Source: Neoarius graeffei
Lineage: Eukaryota > Chordata > Actinopteri > Siluriformes > Ariidae
Assembly (NCBI RefSeq): GCF_027579695.1
Contig: NC_083577.1
Location: 57,132,283-57,196,282, forward strand
Length of the DNA: 64,000 nucleotides
Direction of reading: 5' to 3'
Position 1 is the first letter of the stretch; each line of letters starts with the position of its first letter. A model generated the notes under the pieces. It did not search any database and was not told where the DNA came from. It saw only the letters and a list, made by a program, of their open reading frames with translations. This document shows positions 23,386 through 33,854 of the stretch, in pieces. The position numbers and the translations under genes were made by a program.

Positions 23386-24055
23386 GAGTCACCAAACAAC
23401 ATTGTACAAGTAAATAGTTCAGACAGATTAACTTAGGCTATTTAGCTATTAATCAATGGTCAGTAATTCATTTATTTATTTATTTATTTATTTTTGTTGT
23501 TTTTTGTTGGGACAAACATATATTGAAAACCTTAATATCACATCTTTCAAACAGGTTTTACTGTAATTGCATCAGCCATGTGAGGTTTGGCTTATCTTTA
23601 TGAAGGAACAACATCGATCGCACAATTTAAGATACAGCACCCTCCATGATTATCCCCCCCCCCGTAAAGGTTAGTAAAAATGGTTAGAACCCCCCCTTGG
23701 TGAAGTAGCTACACCTCGCACTGAAAACATGAGAAAAATCCAACTTTAAATTGAAATGAATTTATTTAGAGAAAAAAAAATCAAGAAAATTTTCAACAAA
23801 AACACGTGCCACTATTATCGGCACCCTTGCATTTAATACTTTGTACAACTTCCTTTTGCCAGTAAAACAGCACCGAGTTGCTTATAACAATTTATAAGCT
23901 TGGAGATACAGAGCAGGGCATCGGAGCCCATTCCTCCTTACACAGTCTCTCCACATCATCCAGGGTCCTCGGCCCTCTCTTGTGTTCTCTCCTCTTCAGC
24001 TCACCCAACAGGTTTTCATTGGGGTTCAGGTCAGGGGACTGAGACGATCATGGTA

Positions 24056-25663
24056 CAACCCCGATTCCAAAAAAGTTGGGACAAAGTACAAATTGTAAAT
24101 AAAAACGGAATGCAATGATGTGGAAGTTTCAAAATTCCATATTTTATTCAGAATAGAACATAGATGACATATCAAATGTTTAAACTGATAAAATGTATCA
24201 TTTAAAGAGAAAAATTAGGTGATTTTTAAATTTCATGACAACAACACATCTCAAAAAAGTTGGGACAAGGCCATGTTTACCACTGTGAGACATCCCCTTT
24301 TCTCTTTACAACAGTCTGTAAACGTCTGGGGACTGAGGAGACAAGTTGCTCAAGTTTAGGGATAGGAATGTTAACCCATTCTTGTCTAATGTAGGATTCT
24401 AGTTGCTCAACTGTCTTAGGTCTTTTTTTTGTCATATCTTCCGTTTTATGATGCAGCAAATGTTTTCTATGGGTGAAAGATCTGGACTGCAGACTGGCCA
24501 GTTCAGTACCCGGACCCTTCTTCTACGCAGCCATGATGCTGTAATTGATGCAGTATGTGGTTTGGCATTGTCATGTTGGAAAATGCAAGGTCTTCCCTGA
24601 AAGAGACGTCATCTGGATGGGAGCATATGTTGCTCTAGAACCTGGATATACCTTTCAGCATTGATGGTGTCTTTCCAGATGTGTAAGCTGCCCATGCCAC
24701 ACGCACTAATGCAACCCCATACCATCAGAGATGCAGGCTTCTGAACTGAGTGCTGATAACAACTTGGGTCGTCCTTCTCCTCTTTAGTCCGAATGACACG
24801 GCGTCCCTGATTTCCATAAAGAACTTCAAATTTTGATTCGTCTGACCACAGAACAGTTTTCCACTTTGCCACAGTCCATTTTAAATGAGCCTTGGCCCAG
24901 AGAAGACATCTGCGCTTCTGGATCATGTTTAGATATGGCTTCTTCTTTGAACTATAGAGTTTTAGCTGGCAACAGCGGATGGCACGGTGAATTGTGTTCA
25001 CAGATAATGTTCTCTGGAAATATTCCTGAGCCCATTTTGCGATTTCCAATACAGAAGCATGCCTGTATGTGATGCAGTGTCGTCTAAGGGCCCGAAGATC
25101 ACGAGCACCCAGTATGGTTTTCCGGCCTTGACCCTTACGCACAGAGATTCTTCCAGATTCTCTGAATCTTTTGATGATATTATGCACTGTAGATGATGAT
25201 ATGTTCAAACTCTTTGCAATTTTACACTGTCGAACTCCTTTCTGATATTGCTCCACTATTTGTCGGCGCAGAATTAGGGGGATTGGTGATCCTCTTCCCA
25301 TCTTTACTTCTGAGAGCCGCTGCCACTCCAAGATACTCTTTTTATACCCAGTTATGTTAATGACCTATTGCTAATTGACCTAATGAGTTGCAATTTGGTC
25401 CTCCAGCTGTTCCTTTTTTGCACCTTTAACTTTTCCAGCCTCTTATTGCCCCTGTCCCAACTTTTTTGATATGTGTTGCTGTCATGAAATTTCAAATGAG
25501 CCGATATTTGGCATGAAATTTCAAAATGTCTCACTTTCGACATTTGATATGTTGTCTATGTTCTATTGTGAATACAATATCAGTTTTTGAGATTTGTAAA
25601 TTATTGCATTCCATTTTTATTTACAATTTGTACTTTGTCCCAACTTTTTTGGAATCGGGGTTG
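24056..25663 (-). mobile_element. Inner Tc1-like element nested in the 23.6-27.1 kb Tc1
   Basis: Long inverted repeats begin CAACCCCGATTCCAAAAAA and extend well past 60 bases, flanked by TA at 24,054-24,055 and 25,664-25,665. It carries a decayed DD34E transposase on the minus strand. The insertion lies within the transposase region of the outer element, so it is younger than that element. Confidence 0.9.
24277..25301 (-). pseudogene. Tc1 transposase pseudogene (DD34E)
   Basis: The frame opens with [20 protein letters not shown] and a helix-turn-helix and runs about 231 codons through [10 protein letters not shown]. It then meets an in-frame TGA after QHMLPSR near 24,609. The sequence continues in the same frame through IFQHDNAKPHTAS and SPDLSPIEN, meets a second stop, then shifts frame near 24,440 before ending VKRKGDVSQW. 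The spacing between the second Asp and Glu is 34 residues. The stops and shift make it non-functional. Confidence 0.88.
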
Positions 25664-26669
25664 TAGAAGCTTGATTCTGTGGTCAGTGAACTATTTTTGT
25701 GTTGATTTGGACATATGCTTCTGATCATTGTCCTGCTGGAAGATCCAGTGATGACCCAGTTTTAGTTTCCTGCCAGAAGCAGCCAAATTTTGATTTAAAA
25801 TGCCCTGGTATTTCATGGAGTCCATGACGCCATGTACCCTAACAATGTTTCCTGGGCCTTTGGAGGAAAAACAGCCCCAAAACATCACAGAACTTTATAC
25901 CATATTTTACAGTTGGAATCGGGTTCTTTTCATTCTAGCCATATTTCTTTTCACACTAAATCCACCTTGAGTGTTTATTACCAAAAAGCTCTATTTTTGT
26001 TTCATCAGACCATAGAACATGGTTCCAGCCAAAAGTTATAGTAGCACTTCACAAATTTCAGGTGTTTGTTTTGTGGTTAACTGACAGAAAAGGCTTTTTC
26101 CTGGCAAACCTTCCAAATAACCTGCTGGCATGGAGGTGGTATCTGATGGTGGTTATAGAGACTTGGAAACCCAAAGATTTTACTTTTTCTTGTAATTCAC
26201 CAACAGTAATCCTTGGAGTTTTTTTTTTTTTTGCTCCTTTACCATCCTCCTCACTGTACATGGGGGTAAAAGAAACTTGGGTTCTCTTCCAGTCAAGTTT
26301 GTAACTGTTCCAGTTTGTGTCCACTTTTTTGTTATTGCACCAACAGTAGAAATGGACATTTTAATGCAAGTAGCTGTTTTTTTTTTTTTAACAACAATTT
26401 CCTGTCTTATGAAGGTCAACACACTCCTTTCTCATTTGGTTTGTGTTCTCTTATCGTTCCCATGTCAATGGATGACTAAGGGAATTTGGCCTCTGTGCGT
26501 CACCTCATATTTGTTCCTCAGTTAATCAGGAAGTCATGGATTACAGCTTGAAAGTTCCTACACACTCCAATCAGCGTAAAAAGTAAAATTTAAATGGGAA
26601 GCATGCTTCAGTTGCATTGTGTCCACTATAATTTCCAGGCGTGGCAATAATGGTGGCACATGTGTTTTT

Positions 26670-26856
26670 TTTTTTTTTTTTTTTTAAGATATTTTTTGGG
26701 CTTTTTTCACCTTTATTGGATAGGACAGTGTAGAGACAGGAAATGAGCGGGAGAGAGAGACGGGGAGGGATCGGGAAATGACCTCGGGTCGGAATCGAAC
26801 CCGGGTCCCCGGATTTATGGTATGGCGCCTTATCCACCTGAGCCATGACGCCCCCA
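26670..26856 (-). mobile_element. tRNA-derived SINE (second family) nested in Tc1
   Basis: On the minus strand it has a tRNA-like head with ACCCGGGTTCGATTCCGACC, a B-box type promoter, and a T/A-rich tail after CACCTTTATTGGATAGG on the + strand. It is flanked by a 15 bp target duplication, GGCACATGTGTTTTT, at 26,655-26,669 and 26,857-26,871. It sits inside the outer Tc1-like element. Confidence 0.85.
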
Positions 26857-27052
26857 GGCACATGTGTTTTTGATAAATTATTATTTATTGAGGGATTTTT
26901 CTCTGAATATATGTATTCAAATTAAAGGTTGGATTTTTTTTCTCATTTTTTCAGTGTGAGATGAAGCTACTTCACCAAAAGGTGTTGATCCCCCTCCCCC
27001 CACCCTTTTTACTAATCTTTACAAGGCGTGCCATAAATTGTGTAGGGTGCTG

Positions 27053-27670
27053 TATATAACCGCTAATTTAGGACAGAACATCATGACAATAAATAGACTA
27101 GATAAGTTGGTAGATGGCATTAAATGGATAAACAAGAAAACATAATGAGTGAAAAGTGGCAGCCAGGTAAAAGAGTTTCTACACAGTGGAAATGGGACGT
27201 GTATCCAAAGGCTGGCATGAATGAGGCTTTCTATAGGAAAATTCAGTGCTTTATTAAGGGAACCCACAGAAGGTCTCATTTTCAGGAAAAATCATTAAAG
27301 CTAGAGTCTAACTGATATATGATACCATGACACATATTAGAATGGAATTATTGCCTTTGTTTTTACCCTTTGTTTCTTCAAGCCAAAACACTCAAAACAT
27401 CCAGCGATGAAGTAATTCTCGTCATTCAGTTCTGTCCAGCTGCTTGATTCTGCTGGCATTAGGTCAACACTGGGGAAACCATTAAAGTGTTTACTGTTTA
27501 AACATCAACTTTCACCACGCTACAGCACTCCTTATTATCATTCGAGTCTACACCATGGCGTTAAATGATGGATAAATATTTCTTAGTTGTCATTATACTT
27601 GTTTTAGTAGTTTTTGAACTTGAATGAACGAACTAACAGCTCTATTTTCTCTTGCGTTTTGTATGAATAG
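27053..27670. other. Intronic region before AKAP11 exon 2
   Basis: No repeat or frame recognised, apart from the pyrimidine tract preceding the acceptor at 27,670. Confidence 0.5.
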
Positions 27671-27781
27671 ACTGTCCGTGAGAGTTCAGCCCTGTCCCTG
27701 AGGAGCCTTTTAAAGAACAGGAAAGAGCTGAGCAATGTGGTGCCAGAGCTGCATGCTAGAGAGTCACAGTGTCTGCAACAA
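27671..27781 (+). CDS. akap11: AKAP11 coding exon 2
   Basis: The exon lies between an acceptor (AATAG) ending at 27,670 and the donor CAA|GTAAGG. Its 37 codons contain SLRSLLKNRKELSNV and end ESQCLQQ. This matches the family pattern in which a short Leu/Lys-rich helix precedes a CLQQ exon end. Both boundaries are phase 0. It continues the frame of the exon at 12,407 and is a confident member of the gene. Confidence 0.85.
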
Positions 27782-28196
27782 GTAAGGATAATATACAAAA
27801 AAAAACCAACAAAAAACTACACTTACACTTACTACAGATTTCAGAAGAGACTGAAGTGTCACAGCAGATTTATGTCTCTCTTCACAAAACATTTCAAGCT
27901 TGTTTATATTTATGGACGTGGCCTCTGTTCTCCATTCTGACCACAGGTTTCAGCTGTTTCGGACATTATTATGGCCATAAACCTGCTTAATTATATTTTA
28001 ACTGCTTTGTTGTATTTGATCTGTTTATTACTTGACATGCAGGTCAACAACCATCTGTCTCTCCCCCCCCCCTTAAAATCTCTTTGGCTTTCCCAGCATT
28101 GGCTGATATTTGTTTATAATATTTATTTTATACAGTCATTCTCTTGTGTGTCAGTAATTCTGGACTTCACTGTAAACTTGCATTGGTGGTTTTAAA

Positions 28197-28516
28197 GCCT
28201 CGGTCACAACCGGCCGTACGTGCTCCTACGGCCGGTCTACATGCAAAAAACGCAAGAAAAACACGGAGAGCGCGCGTGAAACGCACGAGAGCGCGCGTGT
28301 GACGTGCTGATTTTCAAGCCGCAGACTGGCCGCAGAGGTTCTTTGTCATGTCAAACAAACTCTACGGGCGCTTACGGTTTTTTTCAGGTTGCAAGACAAA
28401 CTTACGGCCAATGCGCATCTTTCTCCATGAACAAAAAAAAAAAAATGCAGCGATTTGGGAAACGCCAAAAATCGCACGGCCAAAAAATCGTACGTCCGGT
28501 TGTGACCTAGGCTTAA
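28197..28516. mobile_element. Short MITE (CGGTCACAACCGG ends)
   Basis: CCTCGGTCACAACCGGCCGTA at the left (20-base core) pairs with CGTACGTCCGGTTGTGACC at the right. The interior is CpG-rich. It abuts GGCCCTGTCCACACGG copy 2. Confidence 0.7.
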
Positions 28517-28806
28517 CCACAGTCTTAGGCCCTGTCCACACGGCAACGGATTCAGGTGACTCCGATACAATTGCTTATCGTTTAGGCCTGGCGTCCACAC
28601 GGCACCGGCGTTTTGGGTGCCCAAAACGCAATCTTTTTGAGAACGGGTTCCAGAGTGGAAAGATCTGGCAACGTTGCTGTTGTGAAGTCGTCTGGATGAG
28701 TAGAACGGATTTGTTTACGATGACGTCACAACCACATGACTGTGAGTGCTTCACGCCGGGTAGAAGTGTAACGAATATCACCAGGAAAAAGCCTTACAGA
28801 GCACTA

Positions 28807-30364
28807 CAGGGAGTGCAGAATTATTAGGCAAGTTGTATTTTTGAGGATTAGTTTTATTATTGAAAAACAACTATGTTCTTGATGAACCCAAAAGACTCAT
28901 AAATATCAAAGCTGAGTATTTTTGGAAGTTGGAGTAGGGCTTTCTTAGTTTTAGCTATCTTAGGAGGATATCTGTGTGTGCAGGTGACTATAACTGTGCA
29001 TAATTATTAGGCAACTTAACAAAAAACAAACATATACCCATTTCACTCATTTATTTTCACCAGGGAAACCAATATAACAACTCAACATTCACTAATATAC
29101 ATTGCTGGCATTCAAAAAAAAAAAAAAAATCAGTGACTAATATAGCCGCCTTTCTTTACAAGGACACTCAAAAGCCTGCCATCCATGGATTCGGTCAGTG
29201 TTTTGATCTGTTTGCGATCAACATTGCGTGCAGCAGCAACCACAGCCTCCCAGACACTGTTCAGAGATGTGTACTGTTTCCCCTCCTTGTAGATCTCACA
29301 TTTGATGAGGGACCACAGGTTTTCTATGGGGTTCAGATCAGGTGAACAAGGAGGCCACGTCATTAATCTTTCTTCCTTTAGACCCTTTCTGGCCAGCCAT
29401 GCTGTGGAGTACTTGGATGCGTGTGATGGAGCATTGTCCTGCATGAAAATCATGTTTTTCTTGAAGGATGCTGACTTCTTCCTATACCACTGCTTGAAGA
29501 AGGTGTCTTCCAAAAACTGACAATAGGACTGGGAGTTGAGCTTGACGCCATCCTCAACCCGAAAAGGTCCCACAAACTCATCTTTGATGATACCAGCCCA
29601 TACCAGTACCCCACCTCCACCTTGCTGGTGTCTGAGTCGGACTGGAGCTCTCTGCCCTTTGCTGATCCAGCCACGAGCCCATCCATCTGGCCCATCAAGA
29701 CTCACTCTCATTTCATCTGTCCATAAGACCTTAGAAAAATCAGTCTTGTGATACTTCTTGGCCCAGTCTTGACGTTTCATCTTGTGTGTCTTGTTCAGTG
29801 GTGGTCGTTTTTCAGCCTTTGTTACCTTGGCCGTGTCCCTGAGTATTGCACACCTTGTGCTTTTTGACACTCCAGTGATGTTGCAGCTCTGAAATATGGC
29901 AAAACTGGTGGCGAGTGGCATCTTGGCAGCTTCACGCTTGACTTTCCTCAGTTCACTGGCAGTTAGTTTGCGCCTTTTTTTTTCAATGCGCTTCTTGCGA
30001 CCCTGTTGACTATTTTGAATGAAGCGCTTGATTGTTCGATGGTCACGCTTCAAAAGCTTGGCAATTTTAAGAGTGCTCCATCCCTTTGCAATATATGTCA
30101 CTATTTTTGACTTTTCTGAGTCCGTCAAATCCCTCTTCTGACCCATTTTGCCAAAGGAAAGGAAGTTGCCTAATAATTTTGCACACCTGATATAGGGTGT
30201 TGATGTCATTAGACCACACCCCTTTTCATTACAGAGATGCACATCACCTGGTATGCTTAATTGGTAGGAGGCTTTCAAGCCTATGCAGCTTGGAGTAGGC
30301 CAACATGCATAGAGAGGGTAATGTGGTCAACATACTCATTTGCCTAATAATTCTGCACTCCCTG
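28807..30364 (-). mobile_element. Tc1/mariner element, DD37E type, with IR/DR ends
   Basis: The outer inverted repeats start CAGGGAGTGCAGAATTAT and are perfect for 25 bases at both ends, flanked by TA on each side (28,805-28,806 and 30,365-30,366). A second, inner copy of the binding-site-like sequence with AATTATTAGGCAA lies near 28,996-29,020, and its mirror lies near 30,166-30,192. This gives the IR/DR arrangement known from Sleeping Beauty-like elements. It encodes the intact transposase described separately and is inserted in an AKAP11 intron inside another repeat. Confidence 0.9.
29130..30146 (-). CDS. Tc1-type transposase, intact, DD37E spacing
   Basis: This is an uninterrupted 338-residue frame beginning MGQKRDLTDSEKSK. 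I chose this Met because it opens the usual N-terminal helix-turn-helix and gives a normal Tc1 length; the frame is also open 44 codons upstream. The N-terminal half holds helix-turn-helix segments (about residues 10-48) and a basic linker (about 50-70). The catalytic triad is visible as D144 (LWTDEM), D237 (FMQDNAPSH) and E275 (DLNPIENLW). There are 37 residues between D237 and E275, three more than the DD34E of classic Tc1. It catalyses cut-and-paste transposition at TA sites. It sits alone in a 1,558 bp element with paired terminal repeats. The lack of disabling changes suggests a young insertion. Confidence 0.9.
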   Translation of the reverse strand: MGQKRDLTDSEKSKIVTYIAKGWSTLKIAKLLKRDHRTIKRFIQNSQQGRKKRIEKKRRKLTASELRKVKREAAKMPLATSFAIFQSCNITGVSKSTRCAILRDTAKVTKAEKRPPLNKTHKMKRQDWAKKYHKTDFSKVLWTDEMRVSLDGPDGWARGWISKGQRAPVRLRHQQGGGGVLVWAGIIKDEFVGPFRVEDGVKLNSQSYCQFLEDTFFKQWYRKKSASFKKNMIFMQDNAPSHASKYSTAWLARKGLKEERLMTWPPCSPDLNPIENLWSLIKCEIYKEGKQYTSLNSVWEAVVAAARNVDRKQIKTLTESMDGRLLSVLVKKGGYISH

Positions 30365-30669
30365 TAGTGAGAGTGAAACATGAGCTTGGATATTATTATT
30401 ATTATTATTATGTTCAGTGTTAGTTCACAGTAGTAATGCAAGAAGCAGAATAGTGACAGTAATAGTGAAGCAGAAACATGCAATTGTACAAACACTGCAG
30501 CTCTACAGCAAAATATTCATTTATGAAATGGTCTGATTCTTAACACCAGTAGTGCCAATGATGATCTCATTGCGATGCGATGCGAGTCGTCAACAAATCC
30601 TATAACTTGGTTCATGAAACGCGCTTACAAAATATTTTCACTGTGAATATTTATTGTGTAATGGTGCAA

Positions 30670-30671
<2 letters not shown>

Positions 30672-30706
<35 letters not shown>
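30672..30706. repeat. (GA)n microsatellite
   Basis: About 17 GA units in GGCCCTGTCCACACGG copy 2; copy 1 has only a few units at the matching place (about 10,126-10,145). Confidence 0.95.
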
Positions 30707-30708
<2 letters not shown>

Positions 30709-30826
30709 CTGCCCTTAGGGCAGAGTCAATCCCGCCAGCAAAAATAGGGAAAAAAAGGAGCGATCTCACCTCTTCAGATGTTGGTTTAAGTCCGACAATA
30801 CATTCCTCAAAAAGGGCGTAGAGGAG

Positions 30827-31228
30827 CAAATTAATCCATCAACGTGTAGCATTCAATTTATTCCGGACCATTAAAGACGCCGCCTTCCGCGTAGAATCAT
30901 ACGTCATCCTCGCCGCCATATTGGATATGCAAAGCGGAGAATAAAGATTCATGCGCTGCCTTTAACTGTACCAACAGGTTTACCGTTCAAATGAGATCAC
31001 ATGGGATTACCTTTCACAGGTGAGAAACAACAAATTAATCCATCAACGTGTAGTATTCAATTTATTCCGGACCATTAAAGACGCCGCCTTCCGCGTTGAA
31101 TCATACGTCATCCTCGCCGCCATATTGGATAGGTCAAAGCGGAGAATAAAGATTAGCTGCGTTTAACTGTACCAACAGGTTTGCCGTCCAAACGAGATCA
31201 CATGGGATTACCTTTCACAGGTGAGACT
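30827..31228 (+). repeat. Tandem duplication (about 204 bp period) with THAP-like exon fragment
   Basis: Two units, 30,827-31,030 and 31,031 to about 31,228, are nearly identical. Each holds CGCCGCCATATTGGAT, a YY1-like site, then a short open stretch ending ACCTTTCACAG|GTGAG, a strong splice donor. In unit 1 the stretch reads CAAFNCTNRFTVQ then RSHGITFHR, the pattern of the N-terminal half of a THAP zinc finger (Cys-x4-Cys, later ITFHRFP-like). In unit 2 the first Cys of this pattern is missing. No in-frame Met immediately precedes it. It is likely the first exon of a THAP-type transposon protein. Confidence 0.6.
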
Positions 31229-31534
31229 GGAAAAATACTTTTCATTGTATTTGGTCATTATAATGTAATTTTACAAACAGATTTTCCTGACTTTGTGGCT
31301 AATATGAAGTCTTGCGCATAATAGTTTATGCGCATGCGTCCTTACTACTTCTATTGTTCTGGTGTCTCCGAAGGGACCGTCTTACAGCGCCCCTAGAGGT
31401 GTGGCATGTGTATTGCATCGTTTTCAGCAAGCGTTGCGTTGCCATATGGACCTGATATTTTACTGATCGTTGCCCATTTGGACGCGATATATTTTTAAAT
31501 AACGTCTCGTTGCCGTTGTCGTGTGGATGTAGCC

Positions 31535-32297
31535 TACGTTCACTGAATGATTGTGAAGTGACTTCCTCAATCTGAGGATTGTGATATAATTTATTGCGTC
31601 AGAGTTCATCTTGATTGTCTTAAAAGAAGTGCTAATAATTAAATCGACCAGTAATCCTAAGTATGTCATCAGTCCTGAAGTGGCATTTGGCCTAAATCTG
31701 TCAACGTTTTGGTGTGGGATTGGATACTTCTCTTGCTAGGTTATGTGAAATGCATTACAGTTGTGATGATATACTTTTTGTTACAGGTCTGTGTTGCCAG
31801 TACAGCATGACGCAGGGACAATAGGTTTAGAAATGTTTCAGGAGAAAAGATTGGCTGAGTGTCCGGTTAAACATGCCATATTTCTTCAAAGTTTTATGGA
31901 CTTCTTATGTACTCCTGTTGCAATATTCAGTGTTCGAACTGTGCGTTCTGACTACTAATGATTTGTCAATTTATATGGCTGTGTTCTGTTTTTTTAGATA
32001 CACTTCATATGCTTACCTAGTTCTGCAGGAGGGGAGGATTTCACATTACAGGCAAGTTTTCATTTTCTTGCAGTTTGCAATAAGTAAACTAGATTTAATA
32101 GATTATTACATACATGTTTTAGACATTCGTTATGATGCAAATAACTTTTTTTTCTGATATTTTTGGCATGTAGATGCTTTGCACTATGATTACACAAAAA
32201 GTGTAATAAAACACTACAGTAGTGTCATGGAAGGGCCGCTATAACTTGCTAAATGATCTTCACAAAAAATAAATTCATCTCATTTTAATTTGCATAG
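31535..32297. other. AKAP11 intron; possible home of the missing short exon
   Basis: AT-rich. A candidate acceptor GTACAG at 31,805 and an open 20-codon stretch to 31,865 are the only weak match found for the exon expected between CLQQ and AVPSLP. Confidence 0.3.
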
Positions 32298-32429
32298 GCT
32301 GTGCCTTCTCTCCCGACTGAATTATTGGAGTTGCTAAGATCCTTACACGTACAGACTCTCAAAGATGAAGAAGTGCTTCTCATCAAAGATCCGAAGCGAA
32401 CCCTGGACAGAAAAGATGCAGTCTCTCAG
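32298..32429 (+). CDS. akap11: AKAP11 coding exon (AVPSLPTELLELL segment)
   Basis: The acceptor GCATAG ends at 32,297 and the donor CAG|GTACAT starts at 32,430. The 44 codons begin AVPSLPTELLELLRSLHV and continue LKDEEVLLIKD. They correspond in position and pattern to the AVSLELPDIL region of mammalian AKAP11. Both ends are phase 0. The exon sits just upstream of a hairpin repeat that begins about 20 bases past the donor. Confidence 0.85.
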
Positions 32430-32445
32430 GTACATTTAAATAATA

Positions 32446-33152
32446 TTGGCTGGCATTGAGTGGTTATATCAGATATATTCCATTCAGCTAGCATGATGTT
32501 GAACGAGTCGAAGACAAATTCATGCTTGCTGAATGGAATATATCTGATATACCATGAAAATAGCTATTATTATTATTATTATTATTATTATTATGAGGGG
32601 CATCAGAAGCATTTTTAATGTGTGTGGGGGGGGGGTACTGGCGGGGGTCTGGAGGTCCTCCCCCAGAAAATTTTTAATTAATTAGATGCCATTTCCTGCA
32701 TTCTGGTGTATTTTTAACAGGTTGTTAAACACCTAATTTTACCTAAATTAGGTGTTTAAATTAAATGTACACGTCCCCTTCACATTCAATGGTGGCGACA
32801 CCCATGATTATTATTATACATTCCTTTCGGTTGTTCAACGCGTCTTTCTCTTTCAAAATTCTCTCAATCTTCCGTATTTAATGAAGCAAACCTGGCAGCC
32901 ATGTTTGTTTGCAAATTGTCACAGTCCCTCGCTGATGCGGAAGTTTTACATCTCCAATGTGTGACGTCATGTTGTCTTGACAACCATGCAATATCGTAAA
33001 CCATATTCAGCACTGATTCTCCATTGGGTAGTGGTGTAATACATGTAGGATAAGCAATATGCTAACAATATTGCATGCTATTAAACCAAATGAATGGAAT
33101 CCGCTAGAAGGGAATAGAACACATGTTTTTATTCCGTTGAAAGGGTGTCCTG
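32446..33152. repeat. Hairpin-headed interspersed repeat, copy B (empty hAT site)
   Basis: It has the same hairpin and (TTA)n as copy A, then a private insert of about 190 bases (32,596-32,800), then the shared body through ACATGTAGGATAAGC, where the hAT is absent. It lies directly downstream of an AKAP11 exon. Confidence 0.75.
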
Positions 33153-33422
33153 TGTATATATAATAAGCTATCATACAAAACGTCAAGTGTGTGTGTTTGG
33201 TGGATTTGCTTAATTTCTTGAGTATTAAGTTTCTTTTATGGTTTTCTAGGTGTGTGGTATGTTCTTTGTGTGACAACAGGGCTAAGACAGACAGACATTT
33301 GTCAAGCCACAAACTGATTACAGGCCTAACAAAAAAAAAAAAAAAAGTGTATTCTTTCACAAACACGTTTAGCCCACACAGTGTGATGTTTTTACAAACG
33401 TTGTCTGATTTCCCAATTGCAG

Positions 33423-33666
33423 ACGAACTCCTCCAGAGCCATGTGCATACTGAGACATGGCAGCTCTCAACAAATCAGTGTTTGTACTATGCTGGGGCTC
33501 CTGAGCCGCTATACAGCAGGGATCAGATACGCTCTGGAGGTACAGTCTCTGCAGAGGGGCATATCCGAGTCATGTCAAGCTGAGGATGATGACACCAACC
33601 AGTCTGTCTCTTCTATCGAGGAAGATTTTGTCACAGCTTTTGAACATCTTGAAGAGGAAGACACAG
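33423..33666 (+). CDS. akap11: AKAP11 coding exon (DDDTNQSVSSIE segment)
   Basis: A pyrimidine tract and AATTGCAG give the acceptor ending at 33,422; the donor is ACACAG|GTTGCA. The 81 codons plus one base encode LLSRYTAGIRYALE followed by an acidic stretch, DDDTNQSVSSIEEDFVTAFE. This is among the most conserved parts of AKAP11 and anchors the identification. The exon ends in phase 1 and is completed by the first two bases of the giant exon. Confidence 0.95.
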
Positions 33667-33854
33667 GTTGCACACTACTTTTCCATGTTACAGGACCCTT
33701 GTAAATGAGACACTACTAATTCATGAATGTTTGGCTCAAGAATTATCTCACATTCGGTATTACATATGCTGTACAAAACTATTAAAGTTCAAGTGAAATA
33801 AAACCGTTCTTTTTAAATGTAGTAATTGTCATTATGACCTCTCTTATGTTGTAG

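Larger units (their letters stand above)
23635..27052 (-). mobile_element. Outer Tc1-like element, interrupted by two insertions
   Basis: The ends match as inverted repeats beginning CAGCACCCT and including GTAAAG(G/A)TTAGTAAAAA, with TA at both flanks. Removing an inner Tc1 (1,608 bp plus TA) and a SINE (187 bp plus 15 bp duplication) leaves about 1.6 kb, the normal Tc1 length. Minus-strand transposase remnants are visible at 25,691-26,422 (MMFWGCFSSKGPG, FQQDNDQKHMSK) and, beyond the inner element, at about 23,880-24,050 ([17 protein letters not shown]). Frameshifts make it inactive. Confidence 0.85.
28528..31534. mobile_element. GGCCCTGTCCACACGG-family element, copy 2, interrupted
   Basis: It has the same left end (28,528) and right end (CGTTGCCGTTGTCGTGTGG, then TAGCC at 31,534) as copy 1. 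It holds additional sequence absent from copy 1: about 230 bases of an unidentified insert that itself contains the DD37E Tc1, and a tandem duplication (30,827-31,228) with a THAP-like exon piece. This copy therefore retains more of the parental element. Confidence 0.75.

Noticed and set aside
27947-28041. Possible AKAP11 exon: open stretch between a good acceptor (CCACAG) and CAG|GTCAAC
   Set aside because: The translation is very hydrophobic (NLLNYILTALLYLICLLLD) and does not resemble the expected exon; probably chance.
33191-33583. 130-codon + strand frame over the AKAP11 exon at 33,423-33,666
   Set aside because: It is in a different frame from the conserved exon and runs through intron and poly-A sequence.
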